Assembly (NCBI RefSeq): GCF_001704415.2
Contig: NC_030820.1
Span: 46,482,036-46,546,035, forward strand
Source: Capra hircus
Lineage: Eukaryota; Chordata; Mammalia; Artiodactyla; Bovidae
Direction of reading: 5' to 3'
Length of the DNA stretch: 64,000 nucleotides
Part shown: positions 46,242-57,541 of the stretch, piece after piece
Layout of the letters: every line of letters begins with the position of its first letter
Position numbering within the stretch: the first letter of the stretch is position 1
Notes under the pieces: generated by a model
The model's input: only the letters and a program-made list of their open reading frames with translations
Told to the model about the DNA's origin: nothing
Database searches by the model: none
Position numbers and translations under genes: made by a program

Positions 46242-46252
46242 CCAAAATGGGT

Positions 46253-47488
46253 CTATAGAGATTTAAAGAGCCTGAATCTAAAAACAGAATCTGACTACCA
46301 AGCAAGAAGCAAGTCAGCAATGACAGGAATTGGGACTTTTTCTTCTCCCTGGGGGTCTTATGACCATTCCCCATCTGCATCAGCAAAAGGCATTCTTCCA
46401 GTTTTCATACCAGATGAAGGCAAGTTTAAAAGATGATAGGCACTTATTTGGCTTGGGCACATTCCTTGAGAGTAGGCTGAACCTCAGTCGCACAGAAAGG
46501 GGTGGGGGTTATGATGTGGGCTTAAGATGGGACTGACAAAATAGAGTCAGTGTGGTTCAACCACACATACATTCCATTGGCCAAAGCAAATCTCATGTTT
46601 AAGCCCAAAGTCGTGTTTTTGTTTCTCCCTTCTCCACTAGAACGTAAGCTCTGAGCAAGCAAGGCCTTTATCTGTCTTATGTATCTTCACCTAGAACAGT
46701 GTCGGGCACGTGATAGATGTTCAACCAGTCCTTTATACATGTGAATGAACTCCTGAACCAAAAATGTATGCTGAAGTCCAAACAACATCCTGTAAAATCA
46801 TCGTGACTGTTGGCTTCTCAGAAATACCTCTGATTGGAGATGGCCTTGGAGACAAGCTTTTCTTATGATGGAGCTCTTTATTACTCATGTACAACTACAC
46901 ACTACTTGTCAGCAGCTCTGGACATGGCCTGAGAACCACAAGAGCCACCTCATGGTCCAAAACGGCAGAGAAAGCCCGTGCAAGTGGCCCTGACCAGGAC
47001 AAAGACCATGCAAGGCATTTTCCACCCCGGACGTGGCAGAACCAGTAAAGTCCAGAGCTCAGCCCAGCCCCAAACTCTCCTGGTCTCAAACGTAACTATT
47101 CTCCAGAGAAGGAAGTGGCAGCAGGCAGAGGTAGAGAGAGGGTTGCGAAGGTTGATGGGTTTCCCTTTGCACCTCTTGTGAAGAATGAGGTCCACAAGAG
47201 GTTAAAACTCATGAAGAGCATCTAAGCATGTGTGAAAACCAGCAGTCCTTGGAGTGAAGAGGCTTAGCTCAGCTGGTGATCACACCAAGCAACTCGGGAT
47301 AAAGTCTCTGACCTCTCTGTGCTTCAGTGTCTTCATATGAAACATGACACTAAAGCACTAAAGCCTTTGCCACCCCAAAGGCCAACATTAAGGAAGATAC
47401 ATTGGGTGAAGCCAGCATTTCCACTGGAATCATGTGTTTCCACCCAGGCTCAGAACCAGTGGATTCTAAAATTTTTCTGATTAGACAT
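46253..47488. other. Unique sequence with L2 and MIR pieces
   Basis: 46610-46760 is a reversed L2 end (TAGAACGTAAGCTCTGAGCA). 47250-47355 is MIR-like. No gene recognised. Confidence 0.5.
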
Positions 47489-47625
47489 ACATGAAATGGC
47501 AACCCACTCCAGTGTTCTCACCTAGAGAATCACAGGGACGGGGGTGCCTGGTGGGCTGCTGTCTATGGGGTCACACAGAGTCGGACACAACTGAAGTGAC
47601 TCAGCAGCAGCAGCAGCAGCAGCAG
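47489..47625 (+). mobile_element. Bov-A SINE with CAG tail
   Basis: GAAATGGCAACCCACTCCAG to GACTCAG(CAG)n; seven CAG units around 47602-47624. Confidence 0.92.
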
Positions 47626-47689
47626 TGAGCATTCTTAATATATGCTAATTCTTATTTGTAAATTACATAAATGTACTTTTGAATATTGT

Positions 47690-47900
47690 TAGTCGCCTCT
47701 TGCACTTTCATTATTCACATTATCTTAGATCTATGTTTTTTGGCAGTAATTCTTAAGCCTTTTAGGCTTTCTGTGCTCTTAAATACTTTACAGATACCTT
47801 TAAATACTAATGTTAATGACCTCTTGCACTTGCATTATTCATACTATCTGATTTATTTTTATTTTTTGCAGTGATTTTTTTAAAGCTTTTTAGGTTTTTT
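47690..47900. repeat. Diverged tandem duplication, period about 124 bp
   Basis: CCTCTTGCACTTTCATTATTC at 47695 and CCTCTTGCACTTGCATTATTC at 47819, each followed by matching GCAGT...AAGC.TTTTAGG text (47750s and 47870s). Confidence 0.75.
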
Positions 47901-47922
47901 GGTGAGAGATTCAGTAAAACTA

Positions 47923-48052
47923 GAAGAGGGCATCAGCAACCCACTCCAGTATTCTTACCTGAAGAATCCTACGGAAAGAGGAGCATGACAGGCTACAGCC
48001 CATAGCGTCACAGAGTCAGACACGACTAAAGTGACTTAGCAAGGACACGTGC
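47923..48052 (+). mobile_element. Bov-A SINE
   Basis: Perfect 12-bp duplications TCAGTAAAACTA at 47911-47922 and 48053-48064. Confidence 0.93.
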
Positions 48053-48069
48053 TCAGTAAAACTAAAAGT

Positions 48070-48262
48070 AATACTTCCTGTCACTTATATCATCCTTACC
48101 AAGGCACTTTTCTAAATGTTCTAAAGATGTTTAATTCCTGTAGTATCACCATGAGATGGGCCTTAATATTATTCCCATTCAAATGATGAAGAAATGAAAG
48201 TAGACAGTGAGCAAGCCAGGGCTCAAAATAGCAGAGTGAGGATTCGAACCAGAGAAGTCTGG
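48070..48262 (+). mobile_element. MIR SINE
   Basis: AATGATGAAGAAATGAAAG and GTGAGGATTCGAACCAGAG are MIR text. Confidence 0.75.
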
Positions 48263-48585
48263 CTCAGAAAGCATCAAAACACACCGGGACGCGTCAAAAG
48301 CTTTGATGTCCCAAACACTGAGCCCAGGGAGGGTGTCACCAGCAGCCTCTTCAAGGCATGAAGCTCTCACGTACTCTCAGAGCGTCCCTTCTGCTTTACT
48401 TGTGCAACAAGCTACGGAGCTGACATACAAACCAAGAAAGGGCACAAAGAGCAAAGTGTCACTATTTTAAGAATTTTAAAAATTCAATTATTTCAATTAA
48501 AACGGAGGTTATAGTCTTGTCCTACCTCACTTTGGAAGCCACTACTCAGAAGAGATGTGGAAATAGATGTAACACAGCGTCGCGA

Positions 48586-48600
48586 CCACCAAGGGGCGCC
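48586..48600 (+). promoter_or_regulatory. CTCF-like motif
   Basis: CCACCAAGGGGCGCC fits the CTCF core (CCACNAGGGGGCGC) with one mismatch. Occupancy unknown. Confidence 0.45.
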
Positions 48601-48852
48601 ATAAACCAACTGGCCCTGATCAGCAAGGGCCAAACCTGTTGACGGCACTCACGACCTGAACACCTTTCCGCCGAGTTTGCTTTGCTCCTTAGCCATCAGA
48701 CTCATCCAGTTTGACAGATGGGCCTGTCTTAATTCCAAATCCTTCTCAGCGCTAGGCCTGGGAGGACGAAAAGCCTAGGTGTTAATCTCTGCTAATACCC
48801 GGATGGGGCAAGGACCATGCAATTCTCAGGGAGTCCCAGAGCTAGAAGGTAA

Positions 48853-48864
48853 CACAAGGGGGCA
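48853..48864 (+). promoter_or_regulatory. Weaker CTCF-like motif
   Basis: CACAAGGGGGCA, same orientation and about 265 bp from the first. Confidence 0.3.
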
Positions 48865-48938
48865 TTGCCCCCACCTGCTGCCTCCACATCTACCACCTCC
48901 TGGAGACAGATTTTAAAAAGATCTTTTTTAACAATTTC

Positions 48939-49054
48939 AGGGGCTTCCCTGGTGGCTTAGACAGTAAAGAATCTGCCGGTAATGTGGGAAACCTGAGTTT
49001 GATACCAAGGGTGGGGAAGATCCCGGAGAAGGAAATGGTTACCCACTCCAGAGA
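48939..49054 (+). mobile_element. Bov-tA SINE, truncated
   Basis: tRNA head and the start of the body only, ending ACCCACTCCAG directly at a BovB copy. Confidence 0.88.
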
Positions 49055-50372
49055 ATGTTCAAACTACCATACAACTGCACTCATTTCACATGTTAGCGAG
49101 GTAATGCTCAAAATCCTCCAAGCAAGGCTTCAGTAGTACATAAACCAAGAACTTCCACATGTACAAGCTGGGTTTAGAAAAGGCAGAGAGAACCAGATAT
49201 CAAATTGCCAACATCCACTGGATAGTATAAAAAGCAAGAGAATTCCAGAAAAGCATCTGCTTCATTGACTACAGTGAAGTCTTTCATTGTGTTCAGTTCA
49301 AACTCAGTTGTGTCCAACTCTTTGCGATCCTATGGACTGCAGTACACCAGGCTTCAAGAGATGGGAGTACCAGACCACCCTACTTGGCTCCTGAGATACC
49401 TGTAAGCAGGAGAAGAAGCAACAGTCAGAACTGGATATGGAACAATGGACAGGCTCAAAATTGGGAAAAGACTCTGACAAGGCTGTATATTGTCACCCCG
49501 CTTATTTAACTTCTAGGCAGGGTACATCATGCTAAATACAGGGCTGGGTGACTCACAAGCTGAAATCAAGATTCCTGGGAGAAATAACAACTTCAGATAT
49601 GCAGATGATATCCCCCTAATGGCCGAAAGCAAAGAAGAACTAAAGAACTTCTTGATGAAGGTGAAAGAGGGGAGTGAAATAGCTGGCTTAAAACTCAACA
49701 TTCAAAAAACGAACATGATGGCATCCAGTCCCGTCCCTTCATGGCAAATAGATGGTGGAAAAATGGGAACTGTGACAAACTTTATTTTCTTGGGCTCCAA
49801 AATCACTACAGATGGTGACTATAGCCATAAAATTAAAAGACACTTGCTCCTTAGAAGAAAAGCTAAGACAAACCTAGGCAGCATATTAAAAAGCAGAAAT
49901 GTCACTTTGCCAGCAAAGGTCTGTATAGTCAAAGCTATGGTTTTTCCAGTAGTCATGTATGGATGAACATAAAGATTGAACCATAAAGAAGGCTGAGCGC
50001 CAAAGAATTGATGCTTTTGAACTGTGGTGTTGGAGAAGACTCTTGAGAGTCCCTTGGACTGCAAGGAGATCCAACCAGTCAATGCTAAGGGAAATGAACC
50101 TTGAGGTTCATTGGAAGGACTGATGCTAAAGCTCCAATACTTTGGCCACCTGATGCAAAGAGCCAACTCATTGGGAAGGACCCTGATGCTGGGAAAGATT
50201 GAAGGCAGGAGGAGAAAGGAGCAACAGAGGAGGAGATGGTCAGATGGCATCATCAACTCAATGGACATGAGTTTGAGCAAACTTCAGGAGATAGTGAAGG
50301 GGAAGCCTGGAGTTCTGCAGTCCATGGGGTCAAAAAGAGTAGGACACGACTGAATGACTGAACAACAACTCA
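49055..50372 (+). mobile_element. BovB LINE, 1.3-kb 5'-truncated copy
   Basis: RT through the C-terminus on the plus strand. The frame 49529-49966 keeps the box YADDIPLM with both Asp residues. A stop and a 65-bp foreign segment (49292-49356) break it. Tail CTGAATGACTGAACAACAAC, AAC class. Confidence 0.95.
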
Positions 50373-50430
50373 CTTCAGTATTCTTGTCTGGAAAATTCCA
50401 CAGACAGAGGAGCCTGGCCTGGGAAAGGCC
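50373..50430 (+). mobile_element. Bov-A SINE fragment
   Basis: CAGTATTCTTGTCTGGAAAAT to GAGGAGCCTGG, abutting the BovB tail. Confidence 0.7.
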
Positions 50431-50844
50431 TGTTAGGACATTCTGCTTAAAAACAAAACAAAACAAAACAAAAACCTCTAACTCACACAGGCATCATCCA
50501 AACTTCTGAGGTTAACATGAATGACTTTTGGCTTCGGGACTGCATGGGAGGACCCTAAACTTGACTCTCCAAGGCGGCCTCTGAGGCTGGGCAGATGCAG
50601 AATGTGACAGCACCGAAGCAGAGTGTGAGTTAGAGAAAGAGCTCTGACAGGTTCACTCTGGCAAAGGCCCAGGGGCTAAGAGTGTTACTCACTCCAGTGG
50701 TACCTGCACCTTTTTTTTTTTTTTTGGTACCAGCATCTTATATTCCTTTCCACCAAAGAAAGGGCAATGCCAAATCCCACAGAATACCGTGGGTGAGTTT
50801 GCAGCATTAGAAGGCGGGACTCCATGCTCATACCAATAGAAAAC
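50431..50844. other. Unique intergenic sequence
   Basis: A short (AAAAC)n tract at 50451-50474 and a T run at 50712-50726. No gene. Confidence 0.5.
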
Positions 50845-51054
50845 ATCATTCATTAATTCCATTCTGTGCCACAGAGAAGAATGTTTTGACCATTAGGAAT
50901 ACAGCAGTGAAGGTAACAGAGGAGATCTCTGGTTTCCAGGAACTTCCATTTTAGACAGGGAGGCAGAGAAAAACAAGTAAGAAATGTCCTACAGAGTGAA
51001 GCTGACGAAACAGTGCGATAAGAAAGCACTGAGGAAAGGCTGTATCCTGATTGG
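50845..51054 (+). mobile_element. L2-like fragment
   Basis: GGAATACAGCAGTGAAGGTAAC and surrounding text fit L2. It continues after the BovB piece, 51200-51420 (GGCCTCTTTGCAGAGGGGACA). Confidence 0.55.
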
Positions 51055-51175
51055 AGTTGTTGTTGTTCAGTTGCTAATTCATGTCCGACTCTTTGCAACC
51101 CCATGGACTGCAGCACACCAGGCTTCCTCATCTTTCCCTATCTCCCAGAGTTTGCTCAAACTCATGTCCATTGAT
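51055..51175 (-). mobile_element. BovB LINE 3' end, 121 bp
   Basis: GTTGTTGTTGTTCAG tail, AAC class, very short 5'-truncated copy. Confidence 0.9.
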
Positions 51176-51420
51176 TTTGATCTTGATTAGGGTATTGCTA
51201 CCCTCAGATGGATGTATACCTTTGTCAAAATTCTCTATGCTCTGCTTTTAAGATAGGTACATTTTATCTTAATAAGTAGAATTTATCTTAATAAAAAACT
51301 TTCTTAAATAATGAAAAGAGTGACTGGAGAAGGAAGACATTACTAGGGTGATCAGGATGGCCTCTTTGCAGAGGGGACATCTGAGTTGAGACTTGAAAAA
51401 TGAGAATGAGCTAGAATAAG

Positions 51421-53995
51421 AATGAACTAGTTAGCCATGGTAACCATGCAGCTGAGATACTTCAGGAGGAGAAACCTGTGTGTTCAAATAGCCCACGTTG
51501 AGAATGTGTTTGGTGGCGTGAGGAGGGAAGCGTGAGCAGAGGGAGCAGAGGAGCAGGTGTGTGAGATGAGGTTGAGGACGTAGCCAGGGGCTGCTGAGGA
51601 GGCCTTGAAGGTCTGTGTAGGAGTTCATTCTAAGTGCAGTTGGAAGTCTCTGGGAGGAATGAGAGGACATGGAGGAAAGAGAGCTTCTGAGCCTGGTAAA
51701 CCCCAGACCATCTCCAGGCAGAGTCTACAGAAGAGGGAGGAGGAAGCAGCAAAGTCAAGAAACTACCTGAGAACTGACATTAGTGGCCTGGACAGCAGAC
51801 AAGCAACAGGGGTCCAAGTTGTCCAGGGTAGGCACTGTGCCCACAGATGGAAAGCACAGCAGGGAATGGGCAGGACGTAGAGGAGTCAGAAAGAGCCAGG
51901 TTCACCTGGAGGGCTCCCAGGCCTGCGGTATTCCACAAGTGGGCACCAATATATGCCTCCTGAAATGAGCCAGTTGAAAAGTGAGTCAGAAGAAAAGGGA
52001 CAAGGCTGAATGCCATCAGCAGGAAGGGCACTGCCCAACCACCGACCTGAGCTCCCTGTATGCCCACTCCTAGGAGTCCAGCAGCCATCTTGTAGACACA
52101 CCCTAGGAAGTCCAGTGTTCCAGGAAAACAGGTGCCTGGTTGGTCCATATGGTGCATAAATTAATCCCCACAAGTCTGCAAGCAAAGGGTTTCTCTCATA
52201 TGGTCAGGTGACTGAAGTATCAGCAGAGTGTCCCCCAAATGCCTGCACTCCCCATTGTTTCTGTCTGGTAGATACCTTTGGGTTGTCAGCTGTGCACTCT
52301 TAGAATGAAGAAAACCAACTGAAAGCTGCCACCCCAAACATCTAAATGACCTGGAGAAAGAAAAGCTAAGCTGGATATCTGAGATGGGGCCATCTGTTGT
52401 TATCTGAGAATGGAAGCGATCTCACCAAAGTGAAATAAGTTGGAACTAACTGCTGGGCGGGAGCAAGAAAATAGGTGGGCAATTTCAGCATGTCATTCAG
52501 GTTTACACAGAGAAGGGCTCCTCTCCTGAGACACACTGTCTTTCCAAAAGACACCATCTTTCTCATCTTTCTCTGTCTGGGATCTTAATTGATTCCAGTG
52601 TTAAATGAATGACAAAGCAAAAGAACCAAAGCTTCTTCAGTTCACTGATTGCTTTTACTCACAATTATATGGGGGCTTTGAGATGGCCTAGAAGAAGGGA
52701 ATGAGCTTCAAGAAGTATGGATCCCTGGAGTTGGGGGTCTGGGGTCAGCCCTGCTTTGGCCTTGTTTCTCTCAGACTTTGTTTCTCATGACTGGGCATTA
52801 TTCCAGCCTTCACAGTTATACATTTTCTAATTTGCTAAACAGGATCATGCAACCAACTATGGGCAATATTTGTGTCTAACTTCACTGTTTCCAAAGTAGC
52901 TCAGGCTTTCCATAGTTCTGTAGATTGACAAATGATGCCCAAAATATAAGGTCCCGATCCCTGGAACCTATAAATGTTATCTTATATGGAAAAAAGATCC
53001 TTGCAAATGTGCTTAAAGATTTTGAAAGGAAGAAATTATGGTGGAATATGGACCCTAGATGAATTCCTGGAGTGAAGGAGAAAAGCCTTTCTTTTTAGGA
53101 CATCCAGGAAATTGTAAGATGAAGAATGAAGAAACAAGTTTACAGACCTCTGCTGCGGAATAGCTTTAATATTTACATCGAACAAATTGTCGCTTTTAAC
53201 ATATACAGATACAATGATTTCCTGTAGGAGATATTGTTCATATCACTTGTTTCTGTGTACACACACCTGATCATTAACAGCCAGCACCTGCAAGCTCATG
53301 TGCTTAGGGAATTAATGGCTCCCTCCTCCCCCAAGAGCAGCCCTCTACCATTGCCTGATGAAGGTTGGTATTTAAATACCCCGGCTGTCTCGCCCTGCAG
53401 TGGGAGAACTCTGAGGTGTACTCTACCATGTTCCCAAAGGTCTTCAGCAGGACTGAGCTGTAGTTGCCCAAGTGGTAACTTAATAACAAACCCTGTATTG
53501 GCTTCCTTCCTTTCCTTCCCTTTCCTATCACACTTTCCTCTTCCACCTCATCTGTGGAATCAACTCCCAAACTAAGTTTGAATCCAAACTAAAACACAAT
53601 TGTGTGTCACCTAGTGATAATGTCAAAAGCATACATTTAAGGTACTTCATTAATTTGAACCTGAGCAAAATGACCTTGCTGGTCCTAACAGAAGCTCCAA
53701 ATGGGCAAGAGATAGAGCATTAGCTCTTGACAGGGCATGTCAAAGCTGACCAAGTCATTGGTTTGAAGATGCTAGAATGTGTAGCCAGTATGGAGAGTCA
53801 CTGATGTGAAAAGGACCACTTGGGCCTCTGGTCAGCCATGCAGCCAGATGCCTACAAGACTTTCCTTAGAGAAGAGGCACTCCCCTGCTCAGGAGAGAGG
53901 GATGTTTTGCAGCCTCCCCACCTTTTAGGGCCCTGGGGCATCCAGGTTCCTAGATGAGGAGGATGGGTTGAATCCTATTAGCAAGTGCTTGCAAA
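51421..53995. other. Unique intergenic sequence
   Basis: Mostly unique. 52920-53070 resembles an ancient interspersed repeat (CCCAAAATATAAGGTCCCG). The long minus-strand frames at 51780-52185 have no recognised similarity and overlap plus-strand frames. No gene called. Confidence 0.45.
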
Positions 53996-54213
53996 GGGGC
54001 TTCCCTGGTAGCTCAGTGGTAAAGAATCCACCTGCAATGCAGGAGACACAGGAGACAGGGGTTTGATCCCTGGGTGGGGAAGATCCCCTGGAGGAGGGCA
54101 TGGCAACCCACCCCGGTATTACCTGGAAACCCCCATGGACAGAGGAGCCTGCCAGGCTATAGCACTATGGACTTGCTAAGAGTCGGACATGACTGAAGTG
54201 ACTTAGCAAGCAC
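53996..54213 (+). mobile_element. Bov-tA SINE
   Basis: Full length; the head has a small internal duplication (GGAGACACAGGAGACAGG). Confidence 0.93.
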
Positions 54214-54639
54214 AGGATAATTTTGGAACAATTAGAACTGTTTAGGGAAATCTAGAATTTAAGTGTATTTAGGATTTCTTGGGGTTTTTTATGGCCTTTT
54301 GGACTGAAAGGGTTTAGATCTATTAAAATAGATTTAAATTCATTAAAATAGATTTAAAGCAAATGCGAATTTTTAAGGCGCTTTAGGGAAGTATGAAGCT
54401 TAAGATCTTTTAGAGTCTATTGTGATCCTTAGGTCATGTAGAGTTGTTTGAGTTAGTTTAGGTAATTTGGGGCTTAAGATTTTAAGCATCTCTTAAGAAA
54501 CTTGAGGATGTTTTGTGTTGCCTGGGATTTAGGGTTTAGTTCTGTTTAGGATCTTTGAGAGTACTTTAGAATGTAGGGTGGTTTTAGTCTTCTTAGGACC
54601 CTTTGGGCTTATGTGGCTTTCAGCCGTGTTCAGAGTGTG
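54214..54639. other. Unique sequence with TTTAGG-rich text
   Basis: Words of the type TTTAGG/TTTAGA recur about a dozen times at 54238-54600. They are irregular and not a telomere array. No gene. Confidence 0.5.
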
Positions 54640-54760
54640 ATTTGTGAACCAGCACAGGGGCTCCATTGCCCTGAGGCATGTGTAATCTTCGTGGACTGAG
54701 GATAGAAGCCATGTCCCCTGCATTGGTAGGCGGACTCTTAATCATTGGGCCACCAGAGAA
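54640..54760 (-). mobile_element. CHR-type tRNA SINE, partial
   Basis: GTCCCCTGCATTGGTAGGCG and GGCCACCAGAGAAGTCC. Confidence 0.75.
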
Positions 54761-54850
54761 GTCCTATTATGATCATTTTAAATTCAGCTTCTACTTGCTT
54801 TCTTTCAGTGGCTCATGGATGTTGCAGTTTGTTCTTTCTGCTGAGTTAAC

Positions 54851-55058
54851 TGGGGGTCTTCCCTGGTGGCTCAGATGGTAAAGAATCTGCCTGCAATTTA
54901 GGAGACCCAGATTGGATCCCTGGATTGGAAAGATCCCCTGCAGAAAAGAAAGGCTACACACTCTAGTATTCTTGCCTGGAGAATTCCATGGAAAGAGGAG
55001 CCTGGCAGGCTGCAGTCCATGGGGTCACAAAGAGTTGGATGTGACTGAGCTTAACTAA
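54851..55058 (+). mobile_element. Bov-tA SINE
   Basis: TCTTCCCTGGTGGCTCAGAT to GACTGAGCTTAACTAAC. Confidence 0.93.
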
Positions 55059-55381
55059 CAAAAGGATTCTGGTCAGACTACTAATATTAATTTTTATGAT
55101 GACTTGTGCTATTGCCAAAATTTGGAAAAGGAACTTTAACAATTTAACTCATTACATTTCTGTAAATATGTCCCTTGCCTTTAAAAATCTTTCCTTGGGG
55201 TCATTTTGGATTCCAGGCTTTTTACAGTCCAGATATTCAATATGTGTGGGAGTTCTCATCAGCAGTTTGTTCCTGAAATTACACTTCAGACATCTCTAAG
55301 ACATAATTATTTCCATTAATAAGACAACCCATGCTTGTCCTGTTCCTTTGATCCAAACTTTGGTACAAACTACACTCGGGG
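55059..55381. other. Unique intergenic sequence
   Basis: Nothing recognised. Confidence 0.5.
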
Positions 55382-55598
55382 AGGGGCTTCCCAGGTGGTG
55401 TTAGTGGTAAAGAATCCACCTGCTAGTGCAGGAGACATAAGAAACACAGGCTCGATCCCTGGGTCAGGAAGATCCCCTTCAGGAGCGTATGGCACCCCAC
55501 TCCAGTATTCTTGCCTGGAGAATCCCATGGACAGAGAAACCTGGAGGGCTACAGTCCATGGGGTCACACGACTGAAGTGACTTAGCACACACATGCAC
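55382..55598 (+). mobile_element. Bov-tA SINE
   Basis: GGCTTCCCAGGTGGTGTTAG to TGACTTAGCACACACATGC. Confidence 0.92.
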
Positions 55599-56834
55599 AC
55601 TCTGGGAGCCCAGGTTTCTCTCAGTAGTGTTCCTGATCCCTGAAATGGTTGTGAAGACGCAGTTAGGGTGACATTGAAAATCATGAGTTTGAATTTGAAT
55701 TGTGTTCAATTTTACAACTTAACATTTAAATCAGCATTATCAAAATAGTGATAAATAAAATATCCACGTTATAGTCTGCCTTCCATCAAAACATGGGTAG
55801 ATTTCAGCATACTCTAAAGTTTAAATTTAACATTTAAACTCTAATTGATGACTTTTCTTAAACATCTTACATACTAAAATTGTGATATGCCGATTTTGGC
55901 CAATGCACACAGTGACCATATCTATCACCCACACTGGGCCATTTTGAGAACAAAAGAGGGGGCTATTGATAATTACACTAGAGTAACAGACATAAGTTGG
56001 AGTTGTCCTGAGCAACCAGGACTTACAGCCCCTACCAATGAGCCCATAGTTTTAAAACTGCTAAACTTACGTATTTATAAAATATATGTTACCATTATGA
56101 TAAAGTTCATTTACATAGTTATATAACTACATACTTAAATAATGAGTAAAAATTTTTGTTTGGTTGCCTCTTTTTTCCCTGCATTCTCTCCACCCCCTAT
56201 TTTGTCTGTCAGTTTTTACCCAGGTTCAATTTTCAGTAGGTTTGCTTGCATCTAAGTGTTCCAGGAAAACCTACTTGAATGTATTCAGAACTTTACAGTA
56301 AAGTCTTGTTCTCATAGCAAACTCCGGTTAATAATAGCTTCATTACATAAAACAGATACCAACAAATTATGTCATAAAATTTGTTTTCATAAAGCAAGAC
56401 AGAAACTGCCAACTCCTTTGGCAGCAGCTATTAGTATTTGTTGGGTGACTTCAGGTACTCTAACTTCTATAAAGTTTACTGCCCGATTTGAGGTCTTAGT
56501 AGGACCCCAAAAAGACCATTTATCTTTTGCTTATGTTGCCTACATCCACATACTGTACAGTACAGAAACCTCACTGCTTTATATGTTTTAGCTGTCTACT
56601 CATCTATTTCACTCAGTTTAATTAATTCAGCACCTAAAACGCTGCTGCTTGGAGTGAAAACTCTAAATATACAAGCATTGTTTGGTGGCACTGATAAAAA
56701 TATAGTCTTGGTTGTTATCTTTTTCTAGAGGCCAAACTATGCTGGTCATTCTTTATGCTCCATGGCCAGATATCCTAAGAAGACAACTGTCAATCATATA
56801 TTTAAATGTTCTAAACCAACTACACAACCTTTCT
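55599..56834. other. Unique AT-rich intergenic sequence
   Basis: No repeat or gene recognised; frames are short. Confidence 0.5.
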
Positions 56835-57224
56835 CTGTGTTAGAGTTCTGCAGAGAAACATAGCCAGCAGAATGAAGATATATATATATATACACATAAT
56901 ATATTAAATATATAATATATAGATATAATGTATATTTATATAGATATAGATATAGATATATAGATAGATATAGAGAGAGTTACTTTAAAGAATTGACTCA
57001 TGCAATTGTGGGAGACGAGGAATCCAAAATCTCAAGGATAGGCTGGCAGTCTGGAGGTCAGGGAAGAGCCAGTGTTGCAGCTGTTTTCCAAAGGCAGACT
57101 GGAGGCAGAATTCCCTCTCCCTCTCCCTCAGTGTTTGTCTGTTAAGGCCTTCAGTTGATTGGATGAGGCCTACTCACATTATAGATGGTGATCTGCTTTA
57201 CTCAAAGTCTACTGATTTCAATGT
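56835..57224 (+). mobile_element. Mammal-wide interspersed repeat, left part, with AT microsatellite
   Basis: Recognised text: GTTAGAGTTCTGCAGAGAAAC, AAGAATTGACTCATGCAATTG, AGTTGATTGGATGAGGCC. An impure TA/GATA microsatellite (56878-56985) sits inside. The repeat resumes at 57443-57541. Confidence 0.65.
56878..56985. repeat. AT-rich microsatellite (TA)n/(GATA)n
   Basis: Alternating TATATA, ATATAGATA and AGAGAG runs, imperfect. Confidence 0.9.
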
Positions 57225-57442
57225 TGCGTGCATGCTAAGTCACTTCTGTCATGTCCGACTCTTTGTGACTGTATGGACTGTAGCCCGCCAGGCTCCTCTG
57301 TCCATGGGATTTTCCAGACAAGAATACTGGGGTGCATTGCTGTGCCCTCCCCCAGGGGACCCTCCCAACCCAGGGGTCAAGCCTGCTTCTCTTACGGCTC
57401 CTGCATTGGCAGTTGGGTTCTTTACCATTTGTGCCACCTGGT
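57225..57442 (-). mobile_element. Bov-tA SINE
   Basis: Full Bov-tA in reverse, inserted in the ancient repeat. Confidence 0.92.
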
Positions 57443-57541
57443 TAATCCCACCTAAAAATATCACAGCAATAGCCAGGCTAGTGTTTGACCAATATCTGGG
57501 TGCCATGATCTAGCCAAGTTGTGAATAAAATTAACCATCAT

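Larger units (their letters stand above)
48263..48938. other. Unique sequence with CpG-rich stretch
   Basis: 48570-48760 has more CpG than its surroundings (GCGTCGCGACC, GGGGCGCC, CCGCCGAG). No repeat recognised. It holds the two CTCF-like motifs listed separately. Confidence 0.5.

Noticed and set aside
49529..49966. Reverse-transcriptase open frame as a possible domesticated gene
   Set aside because: It is a fragment of a BovB copy with a damaged upstream frame, no splice context, and the same decay as neighbouring copies.
54238..54600. TTTAGG-rich stretch as interstitial telomere
   Set aside because: Vertebrate telomere is TTAGGG in perfect tandem; here the words are irregular and spaced.
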